Source: Saccharum officinarum (taxonomy: Eukaryota > Streptophyta > Magnoliopsida > Poales > Poaceae). Taken from it: a DNA stretch of 64,000 nucleotides. This document shows, one piece after another, positions 11,218-23,721 of the stretch (position 1 is its first letter; each line of letters opens with the position of its first letter). Both the position numbers and the translations under genes were made by a program. The DNA is taken from the NCBI GenBank assembly GCA_020631735.1, contig CM036231.1, positions 1,081,831 to 1,145,830 of the forward strand. Reading direction: 5' to 3'. The notes beneath the pieces were generated by a model, which worked only from the letters and a program-made list of their open reading frames with translations, had not been told where the DNA came from and made no database searches.

Positions 11218-11634
11218 ATTGTCATGAAGAAAATAAAATCTTTATTACTTATGAAGTTTCCTATCCAACAAATACTCAAAAGTTGGTGATGCTGATGTTA
11301 AAGCCTTGGCTGTATTTCTGTTGTTGCTTGTGTTAACTATGAGTTCTGCTACACACGTGGGAAAGAATGGAAGGAGAAGAAAGCAACCTCTCGCTGCCTT
11401 GACAGGAGGGCCCACGTGTCGGTGCCAGGTGGAATGTGCCCCCACCGCCGACCTTCGCTGCTTGCAAGGCTCCCTTAAAAGGCCCCGCCTCGGCGCCGAG
11501 CCGCCGCAACGCAACCGCCGAAATCGCAACGAACATCTGCTCTCCTCTCTCTCTCTCTCCTCTTCGAAGGTTCCACGTCTCCGCCCTCTCGAGCTCTCGC
11601 CGCCGTAAGCCTCCGCCCCGCGTCAGAGCCGGCG
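11218..11634. other. Upstream region of the DUF569 gene
   Basis: Ends in a GC-rich leader with a CT microsatellite (about 11538-11562). No separate gene is supported; the short ORFs here are not recognisable. Confidence 0.35.
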
Positions 11635-12541
11635 ATGGAGTGCCACTCCGGCATGCACGTGCGGCTGCGGAGCCGCTTGCACGGGACGTACCTCCACGCC
11701 GACGAGAACGGGGTGAGCGTCTCCCTGAGCCCGGACCGCGCTTCGCTCAACACGGTCTGGCGGGCGGGTGGAGGCAGTGCACCTGCGCCACCTCCGCGGC
11801 AAGTACTTCAGCCTCCAGGGCGCCGCCTACGGCCGCTACCTCGCCGTCTTGCCCGAGAACGCGCAGCGCGGCCATGGCCACCTCCTCCGCCAGAACATCT
11901 TCTACGGCCAGCAGAACGTCGACGCCCTCTGGCAGCCCTCGAGGGTGGGCGGAGCCGCCTGGAACGAAGTCGTCATTCGTCATTGCAGGTACAGCGCTTG
12001 GCACATCGGAGTCACGGTACAGAACCCCGGTGCTTCCACGTCCAGTTCCGGACCCGGGCGTTCGGTGAGCTCCCCTGTCCTTTCCTACTCGTAGCATTGA
12101 TTTGGTCGGAGGGTTCTCTGAATCTTGTCTGCAAACCTACCCGGAACCTGATTGATTGCATTCGAATTGCGGAACCTGATTGATTGGATTCGAACTACTG
12201 GAACCTGATTGATTGGCGCAATTGTTGCATCCGTTCTGGCCAGATTTCTCCTCTGTTACTGCAGTTGTTAACTGTTGTCATCTTCCGGCATCTGCTAGTT
12301 TCCCCTTTCCGGCTACGCGGACGATCCTGTACGCACGGTCAGGGAATCACGGGGAAAGATGGGCTTCGCGGGCCGGTCCGTGCTCAACCTAAGGGCCGAG
12401 TTGGCGCTCCTTCTTTGGGAAGCAAACCCCTCCGACATTACGCTCTATGCTTGGACCGGCTACAACATCCCGCGGATCGCTCTGGTCGTTGATCTGCCTT
12501 CGAACATGGACCCTATCGTTATCGGCGTCCTCAGCACCCGA
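11635..12541 (+). pseudogene. DUF569-family gene, frameshifted and shortened
   Basis: Exon 1 starts at ATG 11635 (MECHSGMHVRLRSRLHGTYLHA), the typical opening of plant DUF569 proteins, which fold as actin-cross-linking-like beta-trefoils of unknown function. After VWRAG the frame moves by one base within a G-rich run (11760-11768) and continues as VEAVHLRHLRGKYFSLQGAAYGRYLA. A donor GTGAGC lies at 12064. A second exon from about 12365 encodes the family's C-terminal segment (GRSVLNLRAEL..LL, IPRIALVVDLP, MDPIVIGVL). Only one DUF569 domain is present where many relatives have two, and the terminal LRxPxVDA exon is missing here. The shift is in a homopolymer-like GGGCGGG run, so a sequencing error is possible. 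A close copy of the 12140-12540 segment lies at 51000-51430. Confidence 0.7.
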
Positions 12542-12787
12542 TCTGGGTTTTGGGGTTCTCATTCAAGTCATGTGGGTGGTGTGCTGACATGTGCTTGAGA
12601 AACAAAGTATACTTTGTTTGGTTAGTACTAATCTGAAGCACTATAAATACGCAGAACAGATTGTGGAAATAATTTCAGGCCCTGTTGAATTACCCTTTTA
12701 TAGCTTCTCTTGGGATTTCAGTCTTTTCTGCAAATATAGAAAATATTGGATTCACTTATGCTGATCCATCTTGTATTCTTACTGAAT
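12542..12787. other. Intergenic stretch
   Basis: No gene seen. The segment CTTCTCTTGGGATTTCAGT near 12704 recurs, diverged, near 17819, suggesting an older local duplication interrupted by the LINE. Confidence 0.3.
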
Positions 12788-15700
12788 CTTTTTTTTTGAC
12801 CCAAAATGCTGTGGGGTGAACCCCACAGTGCTCAAATTTTAATTAATTTTTAACAGAGAGAGAGTTTCTTAAATACATCTTAACTGAAGGCATCTAGCCA
12901 CACGCAGAAAGATGACCTAAGGTCATCCTTGAACCTAATTGACTGAAGAAAACATTGATGTTTGAAATTAGAAAGCCAAACACTGGGACTTTGATCCCTC
13001 CTCTGGAAGACCTTGTCATTCCGAACTTTCCACAGCTCCCACGCCGCTATCAAAGTCGCCTCAGTGAAGAAAGAGATTGAGTGTGTCTCCCGGGCTTGAG
13101 TATACCTGTCCAACAGAGACAGTGACATGTCCCAAACGATATTGATGGTTGCGCAGCACTCTTTTGCAAACTCACAATCGAAGAATAAGTGCTCTATAGT
13201 TTCCTCTTCCCCACTATTACACATAACACATATTGGGTCATCTTGAATGTGAAGGTTTCTCCTCTGTAACATATTCTTGGTGTTGAGACGATCCACAAGA
13301 ATCAATCAGGCGAAGAACTTGACACGTGGAGTACATCTACATTTTCAGATGACTTTGAAGGCTGGATGAGCCTCCATGTTCTTGAATATTTCAGAATAGA
13401 AATGCCTTGAAGTGTATTGGTTACCCCAGATGGGGATCCATCTATCAGCAGCATCCACGTCATACAGTAGGTCTTGGAACTGTGCCCGCAAACTCTCAAG
13501 CTCCTCAAAAGCTTGCTGTGAAAGGGGCAGAAGAAATAGGCTATCAAGATCTTCAGCTTGCATGACTTCCAACACAGAGGCGCCTTCATTTCTCGCAAAG
13601 GAAGCCAGCCTTGGATATGTTTGTGAGAGGACAATGTCACTCCAGAGATCGTCCCAGAAACAAATAGTGGAGCCATCTCCTAGTTCACATTTAGTAATAC
13701 CTCGATAGATGACGTTAAGTCTGAGCACATCCTTCCACCAGAAGGAGCCTGCTTCCCTAGCAACATGAGGCACTTTGGATGTGTAATATCTGCTCCAGAT
13801 CAAGTGCACCCAGGGAACATCCACTCTATTATAGAACTTGTGCAGATGCTTCAAGAGTAAAGCATCATTTTGCAGCCTCAAATTCAAAACCCCAAGTCCT
13901 CCTTTCTCTTTTGGCTTCATTACTATCTCCCAGGCAACCAAATTACCACCTTTTTTCCTTTCACTATCATTGCCTCGCCAGAGACATTGTTTTCTTGCAC
14001 TATCAATATATCAATTACTCCTTTTGGTAGTTTGATGGTGCACATTGCATAGGTGGTGATTGGCGTGATAGCCGAGTTTACCATCTCAAGCCTACCCGAG
14101 TAGGACAACCATGTTGAACACGCCGAGAGCCTCCTTTCTACCCTGTCCATCATTGGAGTAAGATCCTCCATCCTTGGCTTGGTTGTACCCATAGGCAAGC
14201 CAAGGTATGTGAACGGCATTGAACCGATATCACAGCCGAACGTGTTTGCAAGATGTGACAACTTCTCTTGGGAAACATTGATAGGATACATATGTGATTT
14301 GCTGTAGTTGACATGGAGCCCTGTAGAAGATGCAAAGCTGTGGAGTAGCGCTTTGAGGAAAAATAGTTGCCTAGCATCAGCTTGCAGTAAAAGCAGCGTG
14401 TCATCCGCGTACTGGACTATTGGGAAATCGGTCATGGGCTGAGGGATTGGCAGGGATAGGAGATTCATTAAGGCAGCTCAGTTGATCAGAATCTGTAGAA
14501 GCTCGGCTGCAAGCACAAAGAGGACTGGGGACAGTGGGTCCCCCTAACGAACTCCCCTTTTACATCTGAAGAATTTCCCTTGGACATTGTTAAGTAGCAC
14601 AGCAGAAGAGCCTGATGAGAGCACTACATTCACCCAATCTAGCCATTTCTCCGGGAAACCCAAGTGTCTCATAACTTGGATGATGGTTGAATGTTCCACG
14701 GTGTCGAAAGCTTTCTCGAAATCTAGTTTAAGAATAATAATCTCCTGTTTGGACCGGTGACATTGATAAATATATTCATAGCTCCAGGCCAAACAATCTT
14801 GTATTGTACGGGTTCTGATGAATCCATATTGGTTTGGATGGACGACACATAGGATGACTGCTTGCAACCTGTCAGCTAGAATTTTAGTGATCACCTTCCA
14901 TGATATGTTCAACAGAGAGATGGCCCGAAAGTCATTCACCGTCTCTGGGCTGTCTTTTTTCGGTACCAGGGTGATGTAGGATTTGTTGATGCATTCTAGG
15001 TTGGCCAGCCCAGAGGAGAAGCTTGAACATAGCGAGTAAAAGTCATCCTTAATGATTTGCCAGCATTTTTTCAAGAACAACCCATTGAATCCGTCGGGGC
15101 CGGGCGCTTTGTCATTTGGCATGCGCTTGACTACTGAATCCACCTCATCTTGGAGAATAGGTGCTGCTATGTCATCCAAACCTTCAGTGTATGTGATCAT
15201 ACTGCCCAAATCAAAAAGCATGGTGGGAGAGGATGTAGTGCCCATTCGGTTCCTGAAAGAGTTCCAGAGAAGACCAGCCTTGCCATCATGATCTTGAACC
15301 CAGACACCATGCTCATTCATAATCTGAGAGATGGTGTTTCTTCTATACGAAATGGTTGTCATGCCATGAAAAAACTTAGTGCATTCATCTCCCAATTTTA
15401 TCCTGTTGACTGTGAATCTCTTTCGCCAGTACAAATTTTTATAGTGCAACCAAGTGTGGAGCTGTTTTTTAACTGCATTTCTGAGGTTGGCCTCTGGGTT
15501 AAAGAGACCACGCTTGTCTTCCAAGGTATCAAGAAAGGAGACAACTTGATTACAGTCGCTGATCAGTAGCCGTAGGTTTGACAGTTGCTTACTCCATGTT
15601 TTCAGCTTGGCTCGGAGTGATTTGAACTTGACCAAAATATTCCGAGCTGCATCACTGGGAATATGCGAGTGGCTCCAGCCATCTATCACAGTATCAAGAA

Positions 15701-17470
15701 AATCTTCTTGTTCAGGCCAAAAATTTTCAAAGCGAAATAACCTTGCCTTTGGTATGCTGGTATTGATCACTATCTTGCACGGGATGTGATCCGAGGTAAT
15801 CTTTGCCATTGGGATGACCTCGGTACTTGGAAAATCAATGGTCCAATTAGGGGATGTAAAAAACCAGTCAAGCTGCTCTAGGAGGGGATCAGATTGCATG
15901 TTGCTCCACGTGAAAGCACACCCTTTTAGAGGTAACTCAACAAGTCCCAAATGACTAATAGCATCATCGAAAATCAGTGTGTCTGCTAAGTTTCCACCAG
16001 GTCGATTCCGGTTGCTCAAGGATCTGTAAAAGTTAAAATTTTCAAGAAAGATCCAATTTTCATAATCATCAAAACTATGACTACGAAACCAGTTGATAAA
16101 TTCAGTGCGGGCTGGTTTGTCACAGGGGCTATAAACTGTTGTTAATTTCCAACCATCATTATTGTGTGCTGAGCTGAGATTGACCGTCATGCCGAAACTT
16201 TGTTTGTCCACTACTGTGCCTGAGAAAACAGCACTATTCCAAAGAACCAAAATGCCTCCCGAAGCACCCAGTGAGGGAATGAAATCAAAACAATCAAACC
16301 GGCGAGGAGCAAATTTCCTAATATAAGACATGTCAAAGAGTTCACGTTTTGTTTCTTGCAAGCAAATAACCGAAATGGCACTTTCTTCAATTTTATCCTG
16401 AATGGCGTCCCACTTCTCTGACGTATTAATGCCCCGAATGTTCTAGCATAATATATTCCAATTGCGTGTACTAATCATCGTTCATTTGTTCTGTTGGCGC
16501 TTGCAGCAGCGCATCCACAGTGAGACCGCTAGGATCTACACCACAATCAATGCCCCAACCTTGCAGAATTGGGATAGGAACAGGGCCCATCTCACCAGTA
16601 GCTTCATCAATCATCACAACACAGGTTCTTCTCTTCTTGGATGGATCAGCAGCAAGCTTGACTGGGCAGTAGCCATCTTTGTTGCCGAGTCTGGTGCTAT
16701 GGCATACACTTGACTGAATGAGTGGAGTACTGGAACAGCTAGCTGACACCACGGTGGGGAGAGTGAGTCTCTTCTTAGCTAGCAACTTCTTTCTCTTGTA
16801 GACTATGGTCATTGATGGGCTGGGCCGATTCTGTCCCATTTGAAAATCAAAGTGAGGCTGGCTAGGATCATTTGGGCCCTCTAGGATGATCACAGTTGCA
16901 GCAGGGGCGATCCTCTCTGAGATTCTAGCTTCACGCCTGCTTTCGATGATTGCTGACAATAGCTGCAAAGCGATCACATCCCGGACTGGTTTCCAAGGGA
17001 CTATTTCTAGACCTGTAGTCACTGCTGGAGCAGAGGTAAGGGTAGCTTGAACTGCATTTCTATCCACAATGATCGGTTCTCTGTTAACTAGCTGACCACT
17101 TCCTCTGGTGAATACCTCACTTGGCATGCCTTTCCTTCCAAAGACTAAGATGTTGGCACAAATAGCTTCTGCTGCAGCAAATCTAGCACGTTGTTCCACA
17201 GGAGCAGAGGAGGCATCACTTGAACATGAACTACCATGATCTGGTTGAAGGTTGGGAGAAGGCAAAGATTTTGGGGGCTCTTCCTTGAAATTTGCTCTTT
17301 TCTGTTGCCAAATCCAGACCGATTGGAGACATGGTGAGCAGAACTTTTGTGTATGCCCAAAATTTGAGCATTTCCAGCAACGAATTTTCCCAGGGCATTT
17401 GGTACTTGAGTGGCCCAAGGTAAGGCAGCGAGAGCAAAGAGGCCCAGTAACTGTCCATTGCAAAAAATTC
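12788..17470 (-). mobile_element. L1-type LINE, 5'-truncated and decayed (minus strand)
   Basis: ORF1 remains as 17463-16471: two CCHC zinc knuckles (CSRCLTLGHSSTKC and CWKCSNFGHTQKFC) and a long tail; its N-terminal half is missing. ORF2 runs from about 16450 to 12880 with an AP-type endonuclease (LQETKRE, an ENFN where GDFN is expected, SDHIPC), reverse transcriptase (APGPDGFNG, LKLDFEKAFDTV, GDPLSP, QYADD near 14400) and a C-terminal zf-RVT-like segment (CVMC..EETIEHLFFDC). It cannot be translated as one protein: TAG at 16443-16445, TAG at 14544-14546, TGA at 14478-14480, a frame shift near 13940, TGA at 13345-13347 and 13306-13308. The poly(A) tail is the poly-T at 12788, preceded on that strand by the hairpin CTGTGGGG-TGAA-CCCCACAG (12809-12828). 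I could not find its target duplication. Confidence 0.88.
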
Positions 17471-18002
17471 AGTTGTCACATTTCCATTAACAGTCAAAAA
17501 ATTCAGTTTGTTCACTTCTCAACCAATATGCAATATGCTGATCTTGTTACCACATCTCAACCAATTTTCATTGCAGTTCTGTATTTTGTAATTTGCTGTG
17601 AGAGACTGTAGTATTATTTATACTGATGGCAGTATAAAGTGTAGCTTGTCTATTGTGTGCTATAGGGACTCTGAAGTAGTTTTGAACAGATGATTGCTGC
17701 ATGTTCAGAAAGACCCTCTTCTTGGGTTTGGGTTCTTTGTGGGTGCATAATCTGAAACAAGCAATAAGTGGAGGAACATTGATAGACACAATTTCAGATT
17801 TTGTCGGTATTTACAGATTCTCTTGGGATCTCAGTTTTTATCGCAGATTGTAATGTAAAAGTGTATACCAAATACAACAATGTTTGGATTCATTAACCAC
17901 CTCATAACTTCATGAAATTCAATTGTGCCAATACTTTGATTCACTGTTCAGAAATTTCAGTTTGTTCACCTGTCAACCAATCTGTTAATTTTGTCATTGG
18001 AT
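17471..18002. other. Intergenic stretch between LINE and copia element
   Basis: AT-rich, no gene. AATTCAGTTTGTTCAC-like motifs recur twice (17503, 17957). Confidence 0.35.
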
Positions 18003-18469
18003 TGTTAGGATTGATCTCACCCGACTTGATCCAACGATCAAGTCGGACCCTTTGACCGCGTCCTGATCGGGGATGCTTAACCGACTCCTAGTCGGTGGGC
18101 CCCTGTCGCGCAGCCCTATAAAGAGGAGGTGGGGGCCAGGGGCACATGACATGAGGTTCACTGCCGCTGCCGCCACCCACCATCCTAACCCTAGCCGATC
18201 AAGAGGGGAGTGCTATAAGCGACGGAAAGCCGGCACCAGACTTCACCGCGCCACTACCTCCACCACCGCCGGTCTCCACCGCTACTCCGACGATCGCTGC
18301 CATGCACAGATCTTCATCGACGAACCAGCAAAGGCAGGGAGCTCCTCCGATGGTCAGATGCTCTCTCTCTCTGTCTCCTACTCCCGAAGGAAGCTCCAAC
18401 TCTATTTGATTCAACTGATAAAGAAATCACCCACTGGATCCGCACCTAGATGATCTAAAGAATCTAACA
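18003..18469 (+). repeat. 5' LTR of the copia element
   Basis: 467 bp. The U3 part carries a perfect 11-bp inverted repeat CCGACTTGATC / GATCAAGTCGG (18021-18031, 18036-18046) and a 6-bp one CCGACT / AGTCGG (18081-18095). A TATA box TATAAA lies at 18117-18122. Both hairpins are kept in the 3' LTR. Confidence 0.92.
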
Positions 18470-18470
18470 A

Positions 18471-18484
18471 TGGTATCGGAGCCG
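18471..18484 (+). promoter_or_regulatory. Copia primer-binding site
   Basis: TGGTATCGGAGCCG, two bases after the 5' LTR, resembles the usual copia primer site for initiator methionine tRNA (TGGTATCAGAGC), with one changed base. Confidence 0.8.
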
Positions 18485-19320
18485 GTTTACCTAGGCGTGG
18501 ATCTTGTCAGGGGCTAGAAACCGATTAGAAAAGAAAAGATAGACTAGATCCGTTCGGATCTAGACAGAGAACGAAGAACCGCGTGGAGAAGATGAACGGT
18601 TTTTAAATCGAAAGAAATAGAAAGAAAAGAGAGAAGAAAGTGATTAAAATCGATTCGAAATTTCACCAAACCCTAACACTAGAATCCCCAAACCCTAACC
18701 CTAATTCCAATCCCCGTCCCCAAATCGGATCGGATCCGAGTAGAAAAGGAGAAATACATAAGGGGAAAAGGGGAAGAGGGAAACCCAGAGGAACTACCTC
18801 GCCGTTGTGCAGAACGGCGCGCGGGGAAAAGAGGGTTGGGCCGGGGGCTCTGCTCGCCGGGCTCCGGCCAAAGGGGTGCCACGGCCAGGCCACTCGACGG
18901 GGAGCGCGCACACCGGCGAGGGGCCGACGACGGCGTCGTTGCTCCATTGCTTCGCCTACTCCTCACTCGGTGGCTGGCTCCTGCTGCGCTGCGAAGAGAA
19001 AGTGGAGTGAGGCGAAGAGAGAGAGAGAGGGCCAAAGAGAATGAGGTTAGGGTTTCCTCGGGGGCACGCGGCGTCGGCGTTTTATCCGACCGAAAATGGT
19101 GTTCAATCGTCGGATTCAGATTGACGGCGAGCGTTGCTCCGGGCCAAATAGAGCCCAAGTGGGCAAGAGGAATCCCGGCCCAGGCCCAGGTTGCAGCGTA
19201 GGCGCGAGGGAGGCGCCGCGAGCGCTATGCGCTGCTGCTGCTGTGGGCCGCGCGCACTGCTACTGCTGAGCTCCGGGCTACACAGTGCTGGACCGGGCCA
19301 GAATGCACAGTGATGATTAA
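18485..19320. other. GC-rich leader of the copia element
   Basis: Untranslated leader between primer site and gag remnant. Open frames here come from GC-rich composition and have no recognised domain. Confidence 0.4.
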
Positions 19321-19379
19321 GAATTGTTTTATTATTTTTCAGAAGAAAATTTTGATGATTTCATTCAAAGAATGATTTA

Positions 19380-19960
19380 AAATCTCTGATAATTTTGCAC
19401 CGTGTTAGAATTTTCAGAGAATAGAAAAGTACAGTAAAATTCTTCTGAAAAGTAGATAAAGAAATTTTGTCAAGTTTCCGCCGCAAAGTTAAAGTTTATT
19501 GTCTTCTCATTAAATCCGAACCAACGGGAGGATTTAATTTGAAGAGCAGTTATAGTCATTCAGTAAATGATGAAAAGTTTATTCTCTAATTAAAATTAGA
19601 GGAATAGTCAATTTATGGTTAAGATAAATTATAATATTGTTATTTTCTGACCAACATTGATGATAACAATATTATAAGTTTATTTAAGAGTTTAAGTTTA
19701 AAGAAAATTATGATGTTGTTATTTTCTGACCAACGTTGATGATAACAATATTATAATTCTACGAGTTTTATGTTTAAAGTTTAAATCTCTGATAAATTTT
19801 GCATCAAAGTGACCAATTTTCAGAGAATGGATAAGAAACAAGACATGCTCCAGATCGAGCAAAATGTAATGTATTTTCATGTTTCCGCTGCAATGATAAT
19901 ATTGATCTTCAAAATTAAATTCGAACAAACGGAAGAATTTAGTTTTGAAGAGGGTTATAA
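19380..19960 (+). repeat. Diverged tandem duplication in the copia interior
   Basis: A segment with AAATCTCTGATAA.TTTTGCA, TTTTCAGAGAAT and a TTTCCGC.GCAA block occurs at 19378-19500 and again at 19783-19890. Between them TTATTTTCTGACCAAC.TTG occurs at 19638 and 19719. The unit is about 400 bp and carries no long frame. Confidence 0.55.
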
Positions 19961-20584
19961 GATAATTGAGTTTTCATATGTTAATTCCATTTCTGCCCAA
20001 TGGTGATGTGGAATTAATGTAGAAGAATGATATTTTATTCTATTTCTGCCCAACGGTGATATAGAATAGAAATAAAAGATTTTAAAGCTTAATGCGTATG
20101 TTTTTAACCAGACCAATGTAGGGTTAATTTCATGCTCATTATTGTTGATTACTGTTGATTAATGCTTTTAGACAAAGAACTTCATGCCTTTATTCTTGAA
20201 GGGTGAAAAGGAAATGAGCTGGGTACTTGTGACTCAGAAGATGAAAAGTGCAAATTTTTACAGAAAGAAGGTCATTGTATAAGGGATTGCGTTCTCTTTA
20301 AAGAATGGCTTCAACAGAAAAGAATTCTAGGATATTGATCCAAGAAAAGAAATAGAACAATAAGAGCTTAGTTTAAGAGATGCCTTTTATGTACTCTTTA
20401 TAATAATAATAATAATTAGTTTTTAGTTTTTATCATCATGATATGAAATGTAATAAGTGACATGCATGTTTAATTTGACCAACGTCGGATTAAGCATGTG
20501 TGTTAAAGAGTTTTTGGATTTATTTCTAAATTTGATGATTGAATATGAGCCAATATTGACATTTATGTCCCTTCAAGAAAATTA

Positions 20585-20755
20585 TCTCGCATGGCGGAAA
20601 AAAGTTTGTGGTAGTACCCGCATGACGGGAAAAGTTTGAGAAAATACCTGCAGGACGGGGTGAAGATGGCATAGTACTTGTATTAATTAATCCTGCATGG
20701 CGGGAGAAGTTTGACATAGTACTTATCCTGCACGACAGGAGAAAGTTGTGATGAC
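20585..20755 (+). repeat. Short imperfect tandem repeats in the copia interior
   Basis: Five units of the type TGCATGGCGGGAGAAGTTTG followed by an ATAGTACTT-like spacer, at about 20588, 20619, 20649, 20692 and 20728. Spacings are uneven (about 30-43 bp). Confidence 0.6.
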
Positions 20756-23246
20756 TCATGTGCTTGACAGTGCTCTTCTATCATGTCATAGTAATTAAGC
20801 ACTCAATGAGTTTAAGGAGAACATAAAGTTATAGACGAATCTCGAGATAAGAATGGCATGCAAGTGTGACTTGCGAAAGTATTAATGATAAAAGACTCTG
20901 TTGAGTTTTTGAAGTGAAATGAGGAAAAAGTACTCCCATACGAATTAAGAAATAATTTCATTTGCATGATGTAATCATGTGGGTGAAGTAAGTAATCAAA
21001 GTTTCCTCATTCACAAGAGTTCTGAATAGTTTTCGAAATTGTGGTAGAAAAGTTCGTACCACATTTCGAGGGGGAGAAATATGAGATCAATTAAGAAAGA
21101 TAATTAAGGAAGATACTTCCCCATACTTCAGATAATGCGATGCATACTATGCATTGAAGGCAAGAGTGATCTATAAAAGATGAATGTGATCGTTGGGGGA
21201 GTAAGACGGTCATAATAATGATACCCCTAAAGTAAAGAAATAGCTAAATTCATGGATCTTTTACAGTTCCAATATAAAGATAGCATAGTCGGTCAGTATT
21301 CATACTGGACGCATTCAGAGTTATTAAGACGGTGCTAAACGCGCCATATGAGTTTTAGCAGATTAAACCCAAAATAAGAAAGTTTAAAGATGGGATAATC
21401 TGGGGGAGCATGGTACAAAGAGACCTAACTCCGCAAGGAGGATGAATAATATACACAAGGATCTTGTTACACAGGACCTTGTAGAATCAATTATCTTTTG
21501 GCAATAAAGATCAAGAAATGTTAGTAGCTAAGGCTCTAGAAAGTCTCAAAGAATAAGAAAATCAGATATTTCTGATGACTATAAAGTCTATGTTAGTGAA
21601 ATTCAAATGAAGGATAATCCCACCTCATTTGAAGAAGCCATGAGAGACGTTCACTCGTCTAAGTGGCAAGAAGCAAAGAAAGATAAAATAAAATTGATGA
21701 TACCAATAATATTTTAGGATTCAGAATAAATTCCTAAGGAGCCAAAACAGTAGGCTATAGTGGGTCTACAAGACTAAATGTGACTCCAAAGGGAATATGT
21801 AAAGATGTAGAGCGCGACTTGAATCAAAAGTTTTACGTAAACCGAATGAATATATTACAATGAGTGCTAGTGGCATATTATGATCTGAGTTACATCAGAT
21901 GAAAGTAAAGACGATATTTCCCAAACGGAATTTGTATGAAAATGATTACGTGGCACAACCTAGAGGTTTTGTCATGGAAAGAAAAGAACGTAAGGGATGC
22001 CACCTGTAGGAATCTCTTATGGACTAGAGTAAATCTCTAGACAATAGCATTTAAAGTTGAAGAGTCAATTGAAAATTTTGGGTTAAAGAGAATGAGAGGA
22101 CAATTGCATTTGTACAAAGTTATAGAATGAAAAATTTATTTTCTAATCATGTATATGTGGATGACATCTTACTTGTTAGTAGTGATGTCAATCTACTGCA
22201 TGAGAAGAAGAAGCTCTTGTCCTCAAGGTTCAATAAGAAAGTTCTTGGTGAAATGTTTCTCGTTATAAGAATTGAAACTCACCGAGATAGAAGAAAAGGG
22301 GTATTAGAAATATCGCATAGGCATGCTAAGAAAAGTTTCTAAAGAAATAAAGTACCTATGCGGGCAAACATACGCCTGTTCCTATAGTCAAGGGTAATAT
22401 TTTTGAGAACTTTATGTTCCAAGAAGCAAAGTGAGATTGTTATAGAAGGACGTCCTATATGCTTCAGCTGTTGGAAGCTTAATGAGTACACATATAAGAT
22501 ATTATCCTGACATAGTTCATATATCTGAGTTATTTTGGCAAAAGTCCAGTCTAGATATAGATTACTGGAATGGAGTTAAGAATGTCGGCCTCATGCTAAG
22601 AAAGAAAGAACAAGTACTCTTAAGTAGTTGTGGGTGCAAAAGTTGAATTTTGGCGAGATGTTTAGTGAAACCCACATAGTAGCTAACACTCGCAGTTGGA
22701 GTTTTATTGTGAAAAAGCTCCAAAGAAATAGTTTTAGCATCATCAGTGATGCAAAGTTATAGTATAGCATGATATAAGGCTGAGGGACAGGCAAAATGGT
22801 TAAAGAACTTTACCCAAAATTGATAATGGTTGTCAACAGCAATAACCATTTAAGTAGTTTGCTCCTAAGACAACGGGTCAAGTGTGCTACCAAACACATT
22901 GACGTTAAAGTTATACGTCGTAAAGGAGATAGTCCGGAATCATACTAAAGGTATTGAATATATAAGTTACAAGAAAAGCTTGTGGATCCGCTTATCAAGG
23001 CTTACCACCCAGTGTGTTCAGAGAACACACAGTCGACATGGGTTTATGGTATAGCCTATGCTTTCCGGACAATAAAGGGCAAAAAAGTTCAAGAATCTGT
23101 TTCAGAACAGAGGCATGTATTGTAGCTGTTAAATCTATCGGCAATTGACCGTGACGATGAAGCATGCTCTATACACTAATCTGTGATGAAACAAATAAAA
23201 GTAAAAGGAATTAAAGTCAAAGTTTAAAGTTAAAGTATAAGATGAG

Positions 23247-23260
23247 ATCAAGGGGGAGAA
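23247..23260 (+). promoter_or_regulatory. Copia polypurine tract
   Basis: A purine-rich run (ATCAAGGGGGAGAA) directly before the 3' LTR, the expected primer for plus-strand synthesis. Confidence 0.85.
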
Positions 23261-23721
23261 TGTTAGGATTGATCTCACCCGACTTGATCCAACGATCAAG
23301 TCGGACCCTTTCACCGCGTTCTGATCGGAGATGCTTAACCGACTCCTAGTCGGTGGGCCCCTGTCGCGCAGCCCTATAAAGAGGAGGTGGGGGCCAGGGG
23401 CACATGACACGAGGTTCACTGCCACTGCCGCCACCCACCGTCCTAACCCTAGCCGATCAAGAGGGGAGTGTTGTAAGCGACGGGAAGCCGCCACCAGACT
23501 TCACCGCGCCACTACCTCCACCACCGCCGGTCTCCACCGCTACTCCGACCGTCGCTGCCATGCGCAGATCTTCATCGATGAACCAGCAAAGGCAGGGAGC
23601 TCCTCCGATGGTCAGATGCTCTCTCTCTCCTACTACCGAAGGAAGCTCCAGCTCTATTTGATTCAACTGATAAAGAAATCACCCACTGGATCCGCACCTA
23701 GATGATCTAAGGAACCTAACA
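23261..23721 (+). repeat. 3' LTR of the copia element
   Basis: 461 bp, same ends, hairpins and TATA box (TATAAA at 23375-23380) as the 5' LTR. Confidence 0.92.

Larger units (their letters stand above)
18003..23721 (+). mobile_element. Complete copia-type LTR retrotransposon, coding region dead
   Basis: Two LTRs in direct orientation (18003-18469 and 23261-23721), each starting TGTTAGG and ending CTAACA, are flanked by the 5-bp duplication TGGAT (17998-18002 and 23722-23726). By hand I count about 18 substitutions and a 6-bp indel between the LTRs, roughly 4 percent. The interior retains decayed copia signatures in the + direction: a gag zinc-knuckle remnant near 20250-20292 with one Cys lost, a reverse transcriptase piece with YVDD at 22154-22165, and an RNase H / C-terminal piece near 22880-23010 (KHIDVK, VDPLIK). 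No frame is longer than about 130 codons, so it can only move with proteins supplied in trans. Confidence 0.92.

Noticed and set aside
20585..20755. CRISPR-like array
   Set aside because: Repeats are imperfect, spacers are uneven and related to each other, and the locus is in a plant retrotransposon.
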